Part shown: positions 25,360 to 35,260 of the stretch, in pieces
Layout of the letters: the number at the start of each line of letters is the position of its first letter
Position numbering within the stretch: the stretch's first letter is position 1
NCBI GenBank assembly: GCA_036397035.1
Contig: DASWJS010000005.1
Coordinates: forward strand, 1-61,715
DNA: 61,715 nt
DNA from: DASWJS01 sp036397035
GTDB lineage: Bacteria; Actinomycetota; AC-67
Reading direction: 5' to 3'
Position numbers and translations under genes: made by a program
The notes under the pieces: model-generated
Told to the model about the DNA's origin: nothing
The model's database searches: none
What the model saw: the letters and a program-made list of their open reading frames with translations, nothing else

Positions 25360-26772
25360 ATGCCGCAAGACGCAGCGTCCGAGCCGATCTACACGCTGTT
25401 CCCGAGCGTGTCGGAGTGGACGGGTATCGACCCGTCGCCGCGATGGGACTCCTTCCTGGCGGCGCTCGAAGATGCGAAGCGCAATGCGACCCCCGAAGCC
25501 GTTGACACCGCGACCGAGGCGGCCCTCAAAGCCGCCGCCGTATCCACCGGAGCCATCGAAGGTCTTTACGAGGCCGATCGAGGCTTCACGATCACCGTCG
25601 CGCTCCAGGCAGCGGCGTGGGAAGCGCAGATCGCGTCCGACACCGGGAAACGCGCTCGCCTGATCGAAGCGCAGTTGAAGGCATTCGATCTCGTTCTCGA
25701 TGCGGCGACCGGCGCGCAGCCCATGACCGAAGCGCTGATTCGACGGATCCACGAGGAGTCCTGCCGCGCGCAAGAGACCTACGTCGTCCACACGCCGCAG
25801 GGGTCGCAGGAGCGTCCGCTCCCTCTTGGGCAGTACAAGGATCATCCCAACAACGTCATCCAAGCGGACGGCACGGTCTTCGCCTACGCCCCGCCGGGCG
25901 AGTCGACATCGGCCGAGATGGCTCGCTTCGTCGCCGAGCTGTCGTCGGCGGGCTTCGCGGATCTCGCGCCCGCGGCCCAAGCCGCGTACGCGCACTACGC
26001 GTTCATCCGCGTCCATCCATTCGCCGACGGGAACGGCCGCGTCGCGCGAGCGATCGCATCCATATACCTCTATCGCGCGGCCGGCGTTCCCCTCGTCGTG
26101 TTCCAAGACGAGCGGGACGCCTACATCGCCGCCCTCGAAGCCGCAGACGCCGGCCGGCACCAGGAGTTCGCGGAGTTCGTTTCTGCTGCCACCGAGGAAA
26201 CCATGAACATCCTCGTCCAACGGCTGCTTGCCGGGCCCGATGACGCCGCCGCCGCCGTCAGGGACGTGCGAAGCTTGCGTTACGCAACGCGCGACTGGAC
26301 ACACGAGCAGATGGACGCAGGCGCGACTGCCCTGAACAACGCTCTTGCCGCGGCCCTTCAAGCTGAGGTGGACGCCCTCGGGTCGATGGACGGTGTCGAC
26401 TATCAGATCTTTAGGGGCCACGGGGCATCAACCGTCGACGCCCCTGCGGGCACGCGAATGATGATCCGCGATCCGAGGTACGTTCAACTCGAAGTTCGCA
26501 GCGCGCCCCCAGCCGCCGCCTCCTACGAGGCCATCTTCGACGTGCTGGTGCCAACTTCCGATGGGGAAAACGACTTTGTAGTTCGCACCTCGAAGGACTT
26601 GCACGACCTCCTTCGCGTTCCCGTCCGGAGCGTTCTTCCAACCGTCAAGATGTCGGTCGAGTTGCTCATTCAGCCGTGGGCGAAGCGTATGGTGCGCAAA
26701 GCGCTCGACCATCTGCTGCAGGAGGGGACCAACTCGCTTGAGAAGTCGGGCTACAAGCCCCCGTCAGGCTAG
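25360..26772 (+). CDS. Fic-domain protein (AMP transferase family, class II inhibitory motif)
   Basis: A 470-residue protein on the strand opposite its neighbours. The full Fic core motif HPFADGNGRVAR begins at H219, so nucleotidyl (AMP) transfer is plausible. An N-terminal TGAIEG at 63-68 fits the autoinhibitory (S/T)xxxE(G/N) helix, with E67 expected to block the ATP site (class II Fic). Residues about 290-460 form a C-terminal region I do not recognise, with no HTH motif evident. The gene is wedged between truA (59 bases away, divergent) and rplQ (8 bases away, convergent). A TACCCT -10-like element lies just before the ATG, next to a GGGGAA ribosome-site-like run. Targets unknown. Confidence 0.88.
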   Translation: MPQDAASEPIYTLFPSVSEWTGIDPSPRWDSFLAALEDAKRNATPEAVDTATEAALKAAAVSTGAIEGLYEADRGFTITVALQAAAWEAQIASDTGKRARLIEAQLKAFDLVLDAATGAQPMTEALIRRIHEESCRAQETYVVHTPQGSQERPLPLGQYKDHPNNVIQADGTVFAYAPPGESTSAEMARFVAELSSAGFADLAPAAQAAYAHYAFIRVHPFADGNGRVARAIASIYLYRAAGVPLVVFQDERDAYIAALEAADAGRHQEFAEFVSAATEETMNILVQRLLAGPDDAAAAVRDVRSLRYATRDWTHEQMDAGATALNNALAAALQAEVDALGSMDGVDYQIFRGHGASTVDAPAGTRMMIRDPRYVQLEVRSAPPAAASYEAIFDVLVPTSDGENDFVVRTSKDLHDLLRVPVRSVLPTVKMSVELLIQPWAKRMVRKALDHLLQEGTNSLEKSGYKPPSG

Positions 26773-26780
26773 AACCCCTG

Positions 26781-27149
26781 CTACTCGACGGTGCCCTGCT
26801 CGACCAGTTCGATGACGGCCATGGGGGCGGCGTCGCCCTTGCGGTAGCCGAGCTTCATGATGCGCGTGTAGCCGCCGGGGCGCTCGGCGAAGCGGGGCGC
26901 GATGTCGGCGAAGAGGTCGTGCACGACGCCCTTGTCGGTCACGACGCGCAGCACCTCGCGGCGCGCGGCGATGTCGCCGCGCTTGGCGAAGGTGATCAGC
27001 TTCTCGGCCAGCGGGCGCATGGCCTTCGCGCGCGCCTCGGTCGTGCGCACACGCCCCTGCCGGAACAGCGACGTGCACAGCCCGGCGAGCATCAGCTTCT
27101 GGTGGTCGGGCCCCGACCCCAGGCGTGGTCCCTTCTTCGGCTTCGGCAT
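26781..27149 (-). CDS. rplQ: 50S ribosomal protein L17
   Basis: 122 residues, with LGSGPDHQKLMLAGLCTSLF, VRTTEARAKAMRPLAEKLIT and RPGGYTRIMKLGYRKGD as in all L17 proteins. Last gene of the alpha operon; start 2 bases after the rpoA stop. The 8-base gap to the convergent Fic stop leaves no room for a terminator. Confidence 0.97.
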   Translation of the reverse strand: MPKPKKGPRLGSGPDHQKLMLAGLCTSLFRQGRVRTTEARAKAMRPLAEKLITFAKRGDIAARREVLRVVTDKGVVHDLFADIAPRFAERPGGYTRIMKLGYRKGDAAPMAVIELVEQGTVE

Positions 27150-27151
27150 GG

Positions 27152-28081
27152 TCAGTCCCTCAGCGACAGCCCCATCTCGGAGAGCTTCTGCTTGACCTCG
27201 TCGATCGACTTCTGCCCGAAGTTGCGGATGTCGAGCAGGTCCTGCTCGGTCCGCTGGACGAGGTCGCCGACGGTCTGGATGCCCTCGCGCTTGAGGCAGT
27301 TGTAGGAGCGCACCGAGAAGTCCAGCTCCTCGATCGGCAGCGCCATCTCGCTCGCCTGGGCAAGCTCCTCCGGCGCCGGGCCCAGCGTGAGCGCGCGCGC
27401 CTCGGACAGGTCCGCGACGAGGCCGAGCAGGTCGACCAGCGTCCGGCCCGCGGCCGCGATGGCCTCCTTCGGCTCGATCGCCGGGGTGGTCTCGACGTCC
27501 AGGACGAGCTTGTCGTAGTTGGTCATCTGCTCGACGCGGGTGTGCTCGACGGCGAAGCTGACGCGCCGCACCGGCGAGAAAATGGAGTCGATCGGAATGA
27601 CCCCGATCGCGCCCTCGCCGCGCTTGTTGCGCTCGCTGGTGACGTAGCCGCGGCCCCGCTCGACCAGCAGCTCCATGTCCAGGCGCGTCTTCTTGGTGAG
27701 CGTGGCGATGCGAAGGTCGGGGTTCAGGACCTCGATCCCGGCCGGCACTTCGATGTCCCCGGCGACGACGTCCTTCGGTCCCTGCACGCGCAGGAACACC
27801 GAGACCGGGTCGTCGTGCTCGCTCTTGATGACGAGGTCCTTGACGTTGAGGATGATGTCGGTGACGTCTTCCTTCACGCCCTGGATCGTCGAGAACTCGT
27901 GCAGGACGCCCTCGATCCGGATCTGCGTGACGGCGGCGCCGGGGATCGAGGAGAGCAGCGTGCGGCGCAGCGAGTTACCCAGCGTGTAGCCGAAGCCCGG
28001 TTCGAGGGGCTCGATGCTGAAGCGCCAGCGCGTGTCGGTAATCGGCTCTTCGACGATCTGCGGCCTGTGGACGATAAGCAA
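27152..28081 (-). CDS. rpoA: RNA polymerase alpha subunit
   Basis: 309 residues: N-terminal dimerisation domain (GFGYTLGNSLRRTLLSSIPGA) and C-terminal domain with two HhH motifs that contacts UP elements and activators (LPIEELDFSVRSYNCLKREGI). The start is TTG at 28081 (MLIVHRPQ), placed 7 bases after GGAGG, a rare start codon for an essential gene. Follows rpsD. Confidence 0.97.
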   Translation of the reverse strand: MLIVHRPQIVEEPITDTRWRFSIEPLEPGFGYTLGNSLRRTLLSSIPGAAVTQIRIEGVLHEFSTIQGVKEDVTDIILNVKDLVIKSEHDDPVSVFLRVQGPKDVVAGDIEVPAGIEVLNPDLRIATLTKKTRLDMELLVERGRGYVTSERNKRGEGAIGVIPIDSIFSPVRRVSFAVEHTRVEQMTNYDKLVLDVETTPAIEPKEAIAAAGRTLVDLLGLVADLSEARALTLGPAPEELAQASEMALPIEELDFSVRSYNCLKREGIQTVGDLVQRTEQDLLDIRNFGQKSIDEVKQKLSEMGLSLRD

Positions 28082-28114
28082 GGGGACTCCTCCCGCGTCG
28101 GTTCCGGGTGCTTC

Positions 28115-28753
28115 CTATTTCGAGTACAGCTCGACGATCATCTGCTCCTGCACCGGCACGTCGATGGACGCGCGATCGGGCGCGGTGCGGACGGTCGCCT
28201 TCATCGCGTCGCGATCGACCTGCAGCCAGCCGACCGGCGAACGCGTCTCGTTGATCGTCAGCGCCTGGACGACCGGCTGCATGGCGCGACTCTTCTCGGT
28301 GACGCCCACGACGTCGCCCGGCTTGGCGCGCATCGAGGGGATGCTGGCGCGGCGACCGTTCAGCTCGACGTGGCCGTGGCGGACCATCTGCCGCGCTTGG
28401 TCGCGCGACATCGCGAAGCCCGCGCGGAAGACCACGTTGTCGAGCCGCGACTCCAGCAGCGTCAGCAAGTTCTCGCCGGTGATGCCGGGCAAGCGCGTGG
28501 CCTCGTCGTAGTAGTTGCGGAACTGCCGCTCGAGGATGCCGTAGATGCGCCGCGCGCGCTGCTTCTCGCGAAGCTGGAGGTTGTACTCCTCGCTCCCCCG
28601 GCGCCCGCGCGGGCGGCCGCGGCCGTGCTGCCCGGGCGGGAAGGGCCGCTTCTCGATCGGGCACTTGGGCGTCTCGCACTTCAGGCCCTTGAGGTAGAGC
28701 TTGATCCCCTCGCGACGGCAGAGCTTGCAGTCGGCGTCCTTGTACCGCGCCAC
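28115..28753 (-). CDS. rpsD: 30S ribosomal protein S4 (zinc-binding form)
   Basis: A 212-residue S4. The N-terminus carries a CKLC...C...C zinc motif (about C9, C12, C26, C31), and the S4 RNA-binding domain LESRLDNVVFRAGFA follows. GTG start at 28753 shares one base with the rpsK stop (TAGTG) after a GGAGGAGGG ribosome site. Frame extension farther upstream overlaps rpsK and is not real. Confidence 0.97.
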   Translation of the reverse strand: MARYKDADCKLCRREGIKLYLKGLKCETPKCPIEKRPFPPGQHGRGRPRGRRGSEEYNLQLREKQRARRIYGILERQFRNYYDEATRLPGITGENLLTLLESRLDNVVFRAGFAMSRDQARQMVRHGHVELNGRRASIPSMRAKPGDVVGVTEKSRAMQPVVQALTINETRSPVGWLQVDRDAMKATVRTAPDRASIDVPVQEQMIVELYSK

Positions 28754-29139
28754 TACACCCTCCTCCGCCGCGGCGGCCGGCAGCCGTTGTGCGGCACCGG
28801 GGTCACGTCCTGGATCCCGGCGACCTCCAGCCCGGCGGCTGCGAGCGCGCGGATGGCGGTCTCGCGGCCGGCGCCCGGGCCCTTCACGAACACGTCGACA
28901 CGCTTCATGCCGTGCTCCATGGCGCGGCGCGCGGCGGCCTCGGCCGCGAGCTGCGCCGCGAACGGCGTCGACTTGCGCGATCCCTTGAAGCCCACGTTCC
29001 CGCTCGACGCCCAGGACACGGTGTGACCCTGCTGGTCGGTGATCGTCACGATCGTGTTGTTGAACGACGACTTGATGTGCGCCTGACCGTGCGGGATGTC
29101 CTTCTTCTCTTTGCGCCTGGTGCGCTTGGGCTTCGCCAC
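28753..29139 (-). CDS. rpsK: 30S ribosomal protein S11
   Basis: 128 residues with the GQAHIKSSFNNTIVTITD, GFKGSRKSTPFAAQ and NGCRPPRRRRV segments of S11. GTG start at 29139 after a GAGGGAGG ribosome site. In the rpmJ-rpsM-rpsK-rpsD-rpoA-rplQ operon. Confidence 0.97.
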   Translation of the reverse strand: MAKPKRTRRKEKKDIPHGQAHIKSSFNNTIVTITDQQGHTVSWASSGNVGFKGSRKSTPFAAQLAAEAAARRAMEHGMKRVDVFVKGPGAGRETAIRALAAAGLEVAGIQDVTPVPHNGCRPPRRRRV

Positions 29140-29154
29140 GCAGATCCTCCCTCT

Positions 29155-29538
29155 CTACTTCTTCGCCCGGACCTTCTTGGAACCGGCGACCGTTCGCTTG
29201 GTGCCCTTTCGCGTGCGGGCATTGGTCCGGGTTCGCTGGCCGCGCACCGGAAGACCGCGCCGGTGGCGGATCCCCTGGTAGCAGCCGATCTCCACTTTGC
29301 GCTTGACGTCCTGAGACACGCGGCGGCGGAGATCTCCCTCGATCTGGTAGTTCGCATCGATCCACTCGCGGAGGCGCACCACCTCCTCGTCGGAGAGGTC
29401 GCGCACGCGCATGTTGGGATCGACCTGCGTCGCGGAGAGCGTCGTCCGCGACAGCGTCGGACCGACGCCGTAGATGTAGGTCAACGCGATCTCGACCCGC
29501 TTGTCGCGGGGAAGGTCGACGCCGGCGATACGTGCCAT
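29155..29538 (-). CDS. rpsM: 30S ribosomal protein S13
   Basis: 127 residues starting MARIAGVDLPRDKRVEIALT, with RHRRGLPVRGQRTRTNARTR and a Lys-rich tail. Contacts tRNA and the inter-subunit bridge. Confidence 0.97.
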   Translation of the reverse strand: MARIAGVDLPRDKRVEIALTYIYGVGPTLSRTTLSATQVDPNMRVRDLSDEEVVRLREWIDANYQIEGDLRRRVSQDVKRKVEIGCYQGIRHRRGLPVRGQRTRTNARTRKGTKRTVAGSKKVRAKK

Positions 29539-29548
29539 TCGAAGCCTC

Positions 29549-29662
29549 CTACCCCTGCCGTTGCTTGTGGCGCGGATTGGTGCAGATGACCATGACCCTG
29601 CCGTGACGGCGGATCACCTTGCACTTCTCGCACATCTTGCGGACGCTCGGACGTACCTTCAT
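29549..29662 (-). CDS. rpmJ: 50S ribosomal protein L36 (zinc-binding form)
   Basis: 37 residues, MKVRPSVRKMCEKCKVIRR then a Cys and His, the C+ zinc form of L36. The ATG at 29662 follows GAGAGGG. The frame is open upstream to 29803 without homology. It is first in the alpha operon here; infA, which normally precedes it, is absent. Confidence 0.97.
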   Translation of the reverse strand: MKVRPSVRKMCEKCKVIRRHGRVMVICTNPRHKQRQG

Positions 29663-29736
29663 CAGTCCCTCTCGTGGATACGGCGCCGGATCGTTCGGGC
29701 ACGCGCATAGGCCGCCCAGTCCGGAGCCGAGCGGGC

Positions 29737-29765
29737 ATCCTACCAGGTCATCCGGTACGGACCAA
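29737..29765 (-). promoter_or_regulatory. Promoter of the rpmJ-rpsM-rpsK-rpsD-rpoA-rplQ operon
   Basis: TTGGTC -35 (29760-29765), 17-bp spacer, TAGGAT -10 (29737-29742) preceded by TGG (extended -10). Leader about 68 nt. Needed because the GGDEF-EAL gene on the plus strand separates this operon from secY-adk-map. Confidence 0.65.
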
Positions 29766-29792
29766 CCCCGCAAGCGCCCCCGCTCGCGCGGG

Positions 29793-29813
29793 GCCGGCTC
29801 CACCGGAGCCGGC
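29793..29813. other. GC-rich hairpin between divergent promoters
   Basis: A perfect 9-bp inverted repeat with a 3-nt loop (29793-29801 and 29805-29813) between the rpmJ promoter and the likely start of the GGDEF-EAL transcript. It may stop stray transcription or bind a regulator. The rest of 29663-29916 holds promoter elements only; a TGCTACCCT-like extended -10 for the plus-strand gene is at 29846-29851. Confidence 0.5.
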
Positions 29814-29916
29814 TCGATCCCTTTCGCGGAGAGTGTCGAGAGTGCTACCCTCTGCGTCGGTCATACCCGTAGATTTTGCCGGGCCTGCGGAGGTCTCGGT
29901 GGGAGGGAACCCATCG

Positions 29917-31308
29917 ATGACTCCGCGTTCCACGCTTCGCGGCATCTCGTTGGCCGTCGCCACCGGCGCCGTCCTGGCCGCGCTCGCCACCCTCCAAGGC
30001 GTGCCGTCGTTCCCGGCGACGATCGCGGGCGTGCTGAGCCTCGTGGCCGGCTTGCTCGCCATCGTTGCGGCCAGGGCGCCGGAACCCCGGCAGGGCATCC
30101 AGGGCACGCGCCCCGGCGAACGAAGGTCGCTTCCTGCGGATGGGATCGTGGGGAGCCTGCTGTTCGTCGACCTCGATCGGTTCGCGGCACTCAACGAGCT
30201 GATCGGCCGAGCCGTCGGCGACGCCCTGCTCGCAGCGGTCGAGGACATGCTCGATTCCCTCACCCGCGGCGGCGACTCGGTCGTGCGATTGGGCGGGGAC
30301 GAGTTCGGCGTGCTCCTTCGCGAGGCGGACGCGTCCTCCGCCCTGGAGACCGCGGAGCGCATCCGGCGGCTCATCGGCGACACGAGGATCAACCACGGTT
30401 CGGAGCCCTTGTCGATGTCGGTCAGCATCGGCATCGCGACGATCGCGGCCGGCGGGGGCATGGACGACGTGATCAACCGCGCGACCGCCGCGTGCTACCG
30501 AGCGAAGCGGCACGGTCGCAACCGCGTCGAGGTCGCCAAGAGCGGGCCCGAAGAGGAGCTTCGGTCGAGCGACGCTCGCTGGATCACGCGCGTGAAGGAC
30601 GCGATGCGGGACGGCACGCTCCGCCTCTACTACCAGCCCATCATCGACCTCACCGACGGGTCCGTCGCGCACCACGAGGTGCTCGTGCGGATCGAGTCCC
30701 CCGAAGGAATCGTCGGCGCGGGCGCCTTCATCCCGGCGGCCGAACGCTGCGGACTGATCCTGGAGCTGGATCGTTACGTGCTCCGCCACGCCTTGCCCGC
30801 GGTGGCCGCCGCCGGCCCGGGCGTGTCGTGCGCGGTCAACCTCTCCGCGCTGTCCCTGCACGACGAGTCGCTCCCCGCGTTCCTCGAAAGCGAGCTGGCG
30901 CGCTCGGGCGCCGAGCCCTCGCGGGTGACCCTCGAGCTGACCGAGTCCTCCGCCATCGCGGACTTCCCGCAGATGAAGCAGACGCTGGAGACCCTGAAGG
31001 GCATGGGCTTCGTGCTCTCGCTGGACGACTTCGGCGTAGGTCAGTCCTCGCTGTCCCAGATCCGCTCCCTGCCGATCGACGAGCTGAAGATCGACGGCTC
31101 GTTCGTGCGCGGACTCCCGCAGGACGAGCCGGGGCAGGCGCTCGTCCGCTCGATCAACGACCTCGCGCACGCGGTGGGGCTGCACACCGTCGCCGAATGG
31201 GTCGAGGACGCCGAGACGCTGGCGATCGTCACCGAGTTGGGGTCCGACCGCGCGCAAGGCTTCGCGGTCGGCATACCGCGCGGGTTCCTGACCGCGGGGA
31301 CGGCCTGA
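29917..31308 (+). CDS. Membrane-bound GGDEF-EAL cyclic di-GMP protein
   Basis: 463 residues from the ATG at 29917, behind GGGAGGGAA; the frame is open to 29674 but without features. Two hydrophobic helices (about 8-28 and 34-52) anchor it. The GGDEF domain is intact (RLGGDEFG, 126-130), with the inhibitory site R117-G-G-D120 exactly five residues before it, so diguanylate cyclase activity with feedback is plausible. The EAL domain has EVLVRIE (254-260), N308, E343, D370-D371, K391, E427 and Q447, all the metal and catalytic positions, so phosphodiesterase activity is also plausible. It has no sensory domain beyond the membrane part. It lies on the opposite strand between rpmJ and map, where infA is normally found, with 12 bases to the convergent map stop. 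Confidence 0.93.
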   Translation: MTPRSTLRGISLAVATGAVLAALATLQGVPSFPATIAGVLSLVAGLLAIVAARAPEPRQGIQGTRPGERRSLPADGIVGSLLFVDLDRFAALNELIGRAVGDALLAAVEDMLDSLTRGGDSVVRLGGDEFGVLLREADASSALETAERIRRLIGDTRINHGSEPLSMSVSIGIATIAAGGGMDDVINRATAACYRAKRHGRNRVEVAKSGPEEELRSSDARWITRVKDAMRDGTLRLYYQPIIDLTDGSVAHHEVLVRIESPEGIVGAGAFIPAAERCGLILELDRYVLRHALPAVAAAGPGVSCAVNLSALSLHDESLPAFLESELARSGAEPSRVTLELTESSAIADFPQMKQTLETLKGMGFVLSLDDFGVGQSSLSQIRSLPIDELKIDGSFVRGLPQDEPGQALVRSINDLAHAVGLHTVAEWVEDAETLAIVTELGSDRAQGFAVGIPRGFLTAGTA

Positions 31309-31320
31309 GCCGGGCGAGGG

Positions 31321-32079
31321 TCAGGCCGCGCCGTCGAGCGCGGTGAGCACCTCGGGCCCGCCGGGGGTGATCGCGACCGTGTGCTCGAAGTGCGCCGACA
31401 GGCTCCCGTCGGCGGTGACGACCGTCCATCCGTCCGCGAGAAGCCGCGTCTCGTGCGTTCCCGCGTTCACCATGGGCTCGATCGCGATGACCATCCCGGG
31501 CCGCAAGGGGATCCCGCGCTTCGGCTTGCCCCAGTTGTAGATGGGAGGATCCTCGTGGAGCGCGCGGCCGATGCCGTGCCCGCTGTACTCACGGACGACC
31601 GAGAACCCCGCGCCCTCGGCGATCGTCTGCACCGCGGCGCCGATGTCGCCCGCACGGTTCCCGGCGCGCGCTTCGGCGATGCCGGCCCACAGCGCGCGCT
31701 CGGTCGTCTCGATCAGCTTGAGCTGCTCGGGCGTCGGCTCGCCGATCGCAACCGTGATCGCGGCGTCGCCGTGGTAGCCCCCCACGATCGCGCCGCAGTC
31801 GATCTTCAGCAGGTCCCCCTCGCGCACGGCCGCCGCGCCCGGGATGCCGTGCACGATCTCGTGGTTGATGGACGTGCACAGCGTGCCGGTGAAGCCGCGG
31901 TAGCCCTTGAATGACGGCAGCGCGTCGCGCGCGCGGATCTCGCGCTCGCCGATCGCGTCGACCTCCGCGGTCGTCATCCCCGCCCGCACGGCGTCGCGCA
32001 AGATCGCGAGCGTCTCGGCCACGACGCGGCCGGCGCGTCGCATCGACGCCATCGCCTCCGCGTTCTTCAGCTCGATCAC
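31321..32079 (-). CDS. map: Methionine aminopeptidase, type I
   Basis: Removes the N-terminal Met of new proteins. 252 residues. Metal and substrate residues include H77 (VHGIPG), D94 (KIDCGAI) and D105 (GYHGDAAITV), with His in GHGIGRALHE and Glu in IEPMVN. GTG start at 32079 overlaps the adk stop as GTGA. No N-terminal extension. Confidence 0.96.
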   Translation of the reverse strand: MIELKNAEAMASMRRAGRVVAETLAILRDAVRAGMTTAEVDAIGEREIRARDALPSFKGYRGFTGTLCTSINHEIVHGIPGAAAVREGDLLKIDCGAIVGGYHGDAAITVAIGEPTPEQLKLIETTERALWAGIAEARAGNRAGDIGAAVQTIAEGAGFSVVREYSGHGIGRALHEDPPIYNWGKPKRGIPLRPGMVIAIEPMVNAGTHETRLLADGWTVVTADGSLSAHFEHTVAITPGGPEVLTALDGAA

Positions 32080-32723
32080 CGCTCGGCAAGCTCCTTCGCG
32101 ATGCGTGCTTCCACTTCTTCCACCGGCCCGACGCCGTCCACGGTCCGCAACAGGTCGCGCTCACGATAGTAGGCAATGAGCGGCTCGGTCTGGTCGTGGT
32201 AGACCTTCAGGCGCGTCCGCACGACCTCGGGCATGTCGTCGCTGCGCTGGACGAGCCGCTCTCCGTCCGCGTCGCACACGCCGGGGATCGCCGCCGGGTG
32301 TGTCGACTCGTTGTAGATCCGGCCGCAGACCGGGCAGGACCGGCGCTGGGCGATCCTGGAGACGATCACCTCGTCGGGGACCCGCACCGCGACAACCGCG
32401 TCGAGCGGCGAGTCGCCGTTGTGGAGCATCGTCGCGAGCGCATCCGCCTGCGCCACCGTGCGAGGGAACCCGTCCAGCAGGAACCCCGCCTTCGCGTCGG
32501 GCTCGTCGAGCCGCGCGCGCAGCATCTCCAGCACGACGTCATCGGGGACGAGCTCGCCCCGGTCCATGGCGGCTTTCGCCCGCCGGCCGACGTCGGTGTT
32601 CGCGCTGACGTTCTTGCGGAAGAGGTCGCCGGTCGCGATGTGAGGCACGTCGAAGCGCTCGGCGATGCGACCGGCCTGCGTGCCCTTGCCCGCGCCGGGG
32701 GGCCCCACGAGGATGATCCGCAT
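32076..32723 (-). CDS. adk: Adenylate kinase (zinc-bearing lid)
   Basis: Balances AMP, ADP and ATP. 215 residues. P-loop GPPGAGKGTQ (7-16), DGFPRT (84-89), and a lid with C130, C133, C150 and D153 as zinc ligands. The Cys-lid form is common in Gram-positive bacteria. Located between secY and map as usual. Confidence 0.96.
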   Translation of the reverse strand: MRIILVGPPGAGKGTQAGRIAERFDVPHIATGDLFRKNVSANTDVGRRAKAAMDRGELVPDDVVLEMLRARLDEPDAKAGFLLDGFPRTVAQADALATMLHNGDSPLDAVVAVRVPDEVIVSRIAQRRSCPVCGRIYNESTHPAAIPGVCDADGERLVQRSDDMPEVVRTRLKVYHDQTEPLIAYYRERDLLRTVDGVGPVEEVEARIAKELAER

Positions 32724-32726
32724 CGG

Positions 32727-34037
<1,311 letters not shown>

Positions 34038-34045
34038 GAATCCCC

Positions 34046-34486
34046 CTAGAGGACCTCGACCGTTCCCCCGGCCGCCGTGATCTTGGCCTTGGCCGACTCA
34101 CTGAAGGCGTGCGCCTTGACGGTCAGCGCGACGCCGATGTCGCCCCGCCCGAGAACCTTCACCTTGCTTCGGCCCTTCCCGACGAGCCCGGCCGCGCGCA
34201 TCGCCTGCGGATCGACGGTGTCGCCCGATCCGAACCGCCCGAGCGCCTCGACGTTGACCGGGACGTAGTCGGTCTTGAACCGCGCGTTGGAGAATCCGGC
34301 CAGCTTCGGCAAGCGTCGATGGAGCGGCATCTGGCCACCCTCGAACCATACGGGAACGCTCCCGCGAGCACCGGTGCCCTTCGTGCCGCGCCCCGCGGTC
34401 TTTCCCTTGCCCGAGCCGTGGCCGCGCCCGACCCGCTTCTTCTTCGTCCGTGCGCCCGGCGCCGGGCGCAGGTGATGGAGCTTCAC
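34046..34486 (-). CDS. rplO: 50S ribosomal protein L15
   Basis: 146 residues, with the glycine- and lysine-rich start KKKRVGRGHGSGKGKTAGRG and FEGGQMPLHRRLPKLAGFSN. Start GTG 34486 overlaps the rpmD stop as GTGA. Confidence 0.97.
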   Translation of the reverse strand: MKLHHLRPAPGARTKKKRVGRGHGSGKGKTAGRGTKGTGARGSVPVWFEGGQMPLHRRLPKLAGFSNARFKTDYVPVNVEALGRFGSGDTVDPQAMRAAGLVGKGRSKVKVLGRGDIGVALTVKAHAFSESAKAKITAAGGTVEVL

Positions 34487-34668
34487 GCTTCGACCTCCTC
34501 GACCTCGACCAGGTGCGCGACCGCGCGGACCGCGCCGCGCAGGGACGGCGTGTCCTCGCGAACGACCGACGAGCGGATCGCCCGCAGGCCGAGCGTGCGG
34601 ACCGTCTCGCGCTGACGCTCGGTGCATCCCACCAGCCCCCGGCGAAGCGTAATCTTCAGCTTCGCCAT
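34483..34668 (-). CDS. rpmD: 50S ribosomal protein L30
   Basis: 61 residues, MAKLKITLRRGLVGCTERQR then RTLGLRAIRSSVVREDTPSL. ATG 34668 shares one base with the rpsE stop. Confidence 0.96.
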   Translation of the reverse strand: MAKLKITLRRGLVGCTERQRETVRTLGLRAIRSSVVREDTPSLRGAVRAVAHLVEVEEVEA

Positions 34669-35249
34669 CAGCGCTGGACCTCCTTGGTGCGCATCGTCTC
34701 CAGCATCGCGCGCGGCGCGACGTCCTCCACCGACCGGCCGCGCGTGCGCGCGACGGCGTCCGGCGAGCGCAGCTCGCGGAGGCCCGAGATGCACGCCTGC
34801 ACGATGTTCAGCCGGTTCCCGGTGCCGAGCGACTTGGACAGCACGTCGCTGATCCCTGCGCATTCCATCACCGCGCGCACGGCTCCGCCGGCGATGATGC
34901 CGGTTCCCGGTGCGGCGGGCTTGAGGAGCACCTTGCCGGCGCCGTCCCGGCCGAGCACCTCGTGCGGGATGGTCGAGCCGACCATCGGAACGGAGAACAT
35001 CGAGCGGCGCGCGACCTCGTCGGCCTTCTGGATCGCCGCTCGCACCTCCTTCGCCTTGCCGTACCCGACGCCGACGCGCCCCTTGCGGTCCCCGACCACG
35101 ACCATCGCGGCGAACGAGAAGCGCCGGCCTCCCTTGACCACCTTGGAGACACGGTTGATCGGCAGCACACGCTGCTCGAGCTGCGGCGTGCCGACGTCCT
35201 GATGCTCCGAGCGGTCTCGCCGACCGCCGCGCTGTCCTCGTTCTGCCAT
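34668..35249 (-). CDS. rpsE: 30S ribosomal protein S5
   Basis: 193 residues, with a short charged N-terminal extension (ERGQRGGRRDRSEHQ), then VVKGGRRFSFAAMVVVGD, PHEVLGRDGAGKVLLKPA and GTGIIAGGAVRAVMECAG. Involved in decoding accuracy. Confidence 0.97.
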   Translation of the reverse strand: MAERGQRGGRRDRSEHQDVGTPQLEQRVLPINRVSKVVKGGRRFSFAAMVVVGDRKGRVGVGYGKAKEVRAAIQKADEVARRSMFSVPMVGSTIPHEVLGRDGAGKVLLKPAAPGTGIIAGGAVRAVMECAGISDVLSKSLGTGNRLNIVQACISGLRELRSPDAVARTRGRSVEDVAPRAMLETMRTKEVQR

Positions 35250-35260
35250 CCGATTCCCCT

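Noticed and set aside
29663..29916. c-di-GMP riboswitch ahead of the GGDEF-EAL gene
   Set aside because: The leader after the likely promoter is under 70 nt and shows no GEMM-like core.
29663..29916. A hidden infA between rpmJ and map
   Set aside because: No IF-1-like sequence was seen in any frame here; the gap holds promoters and a hairpin.
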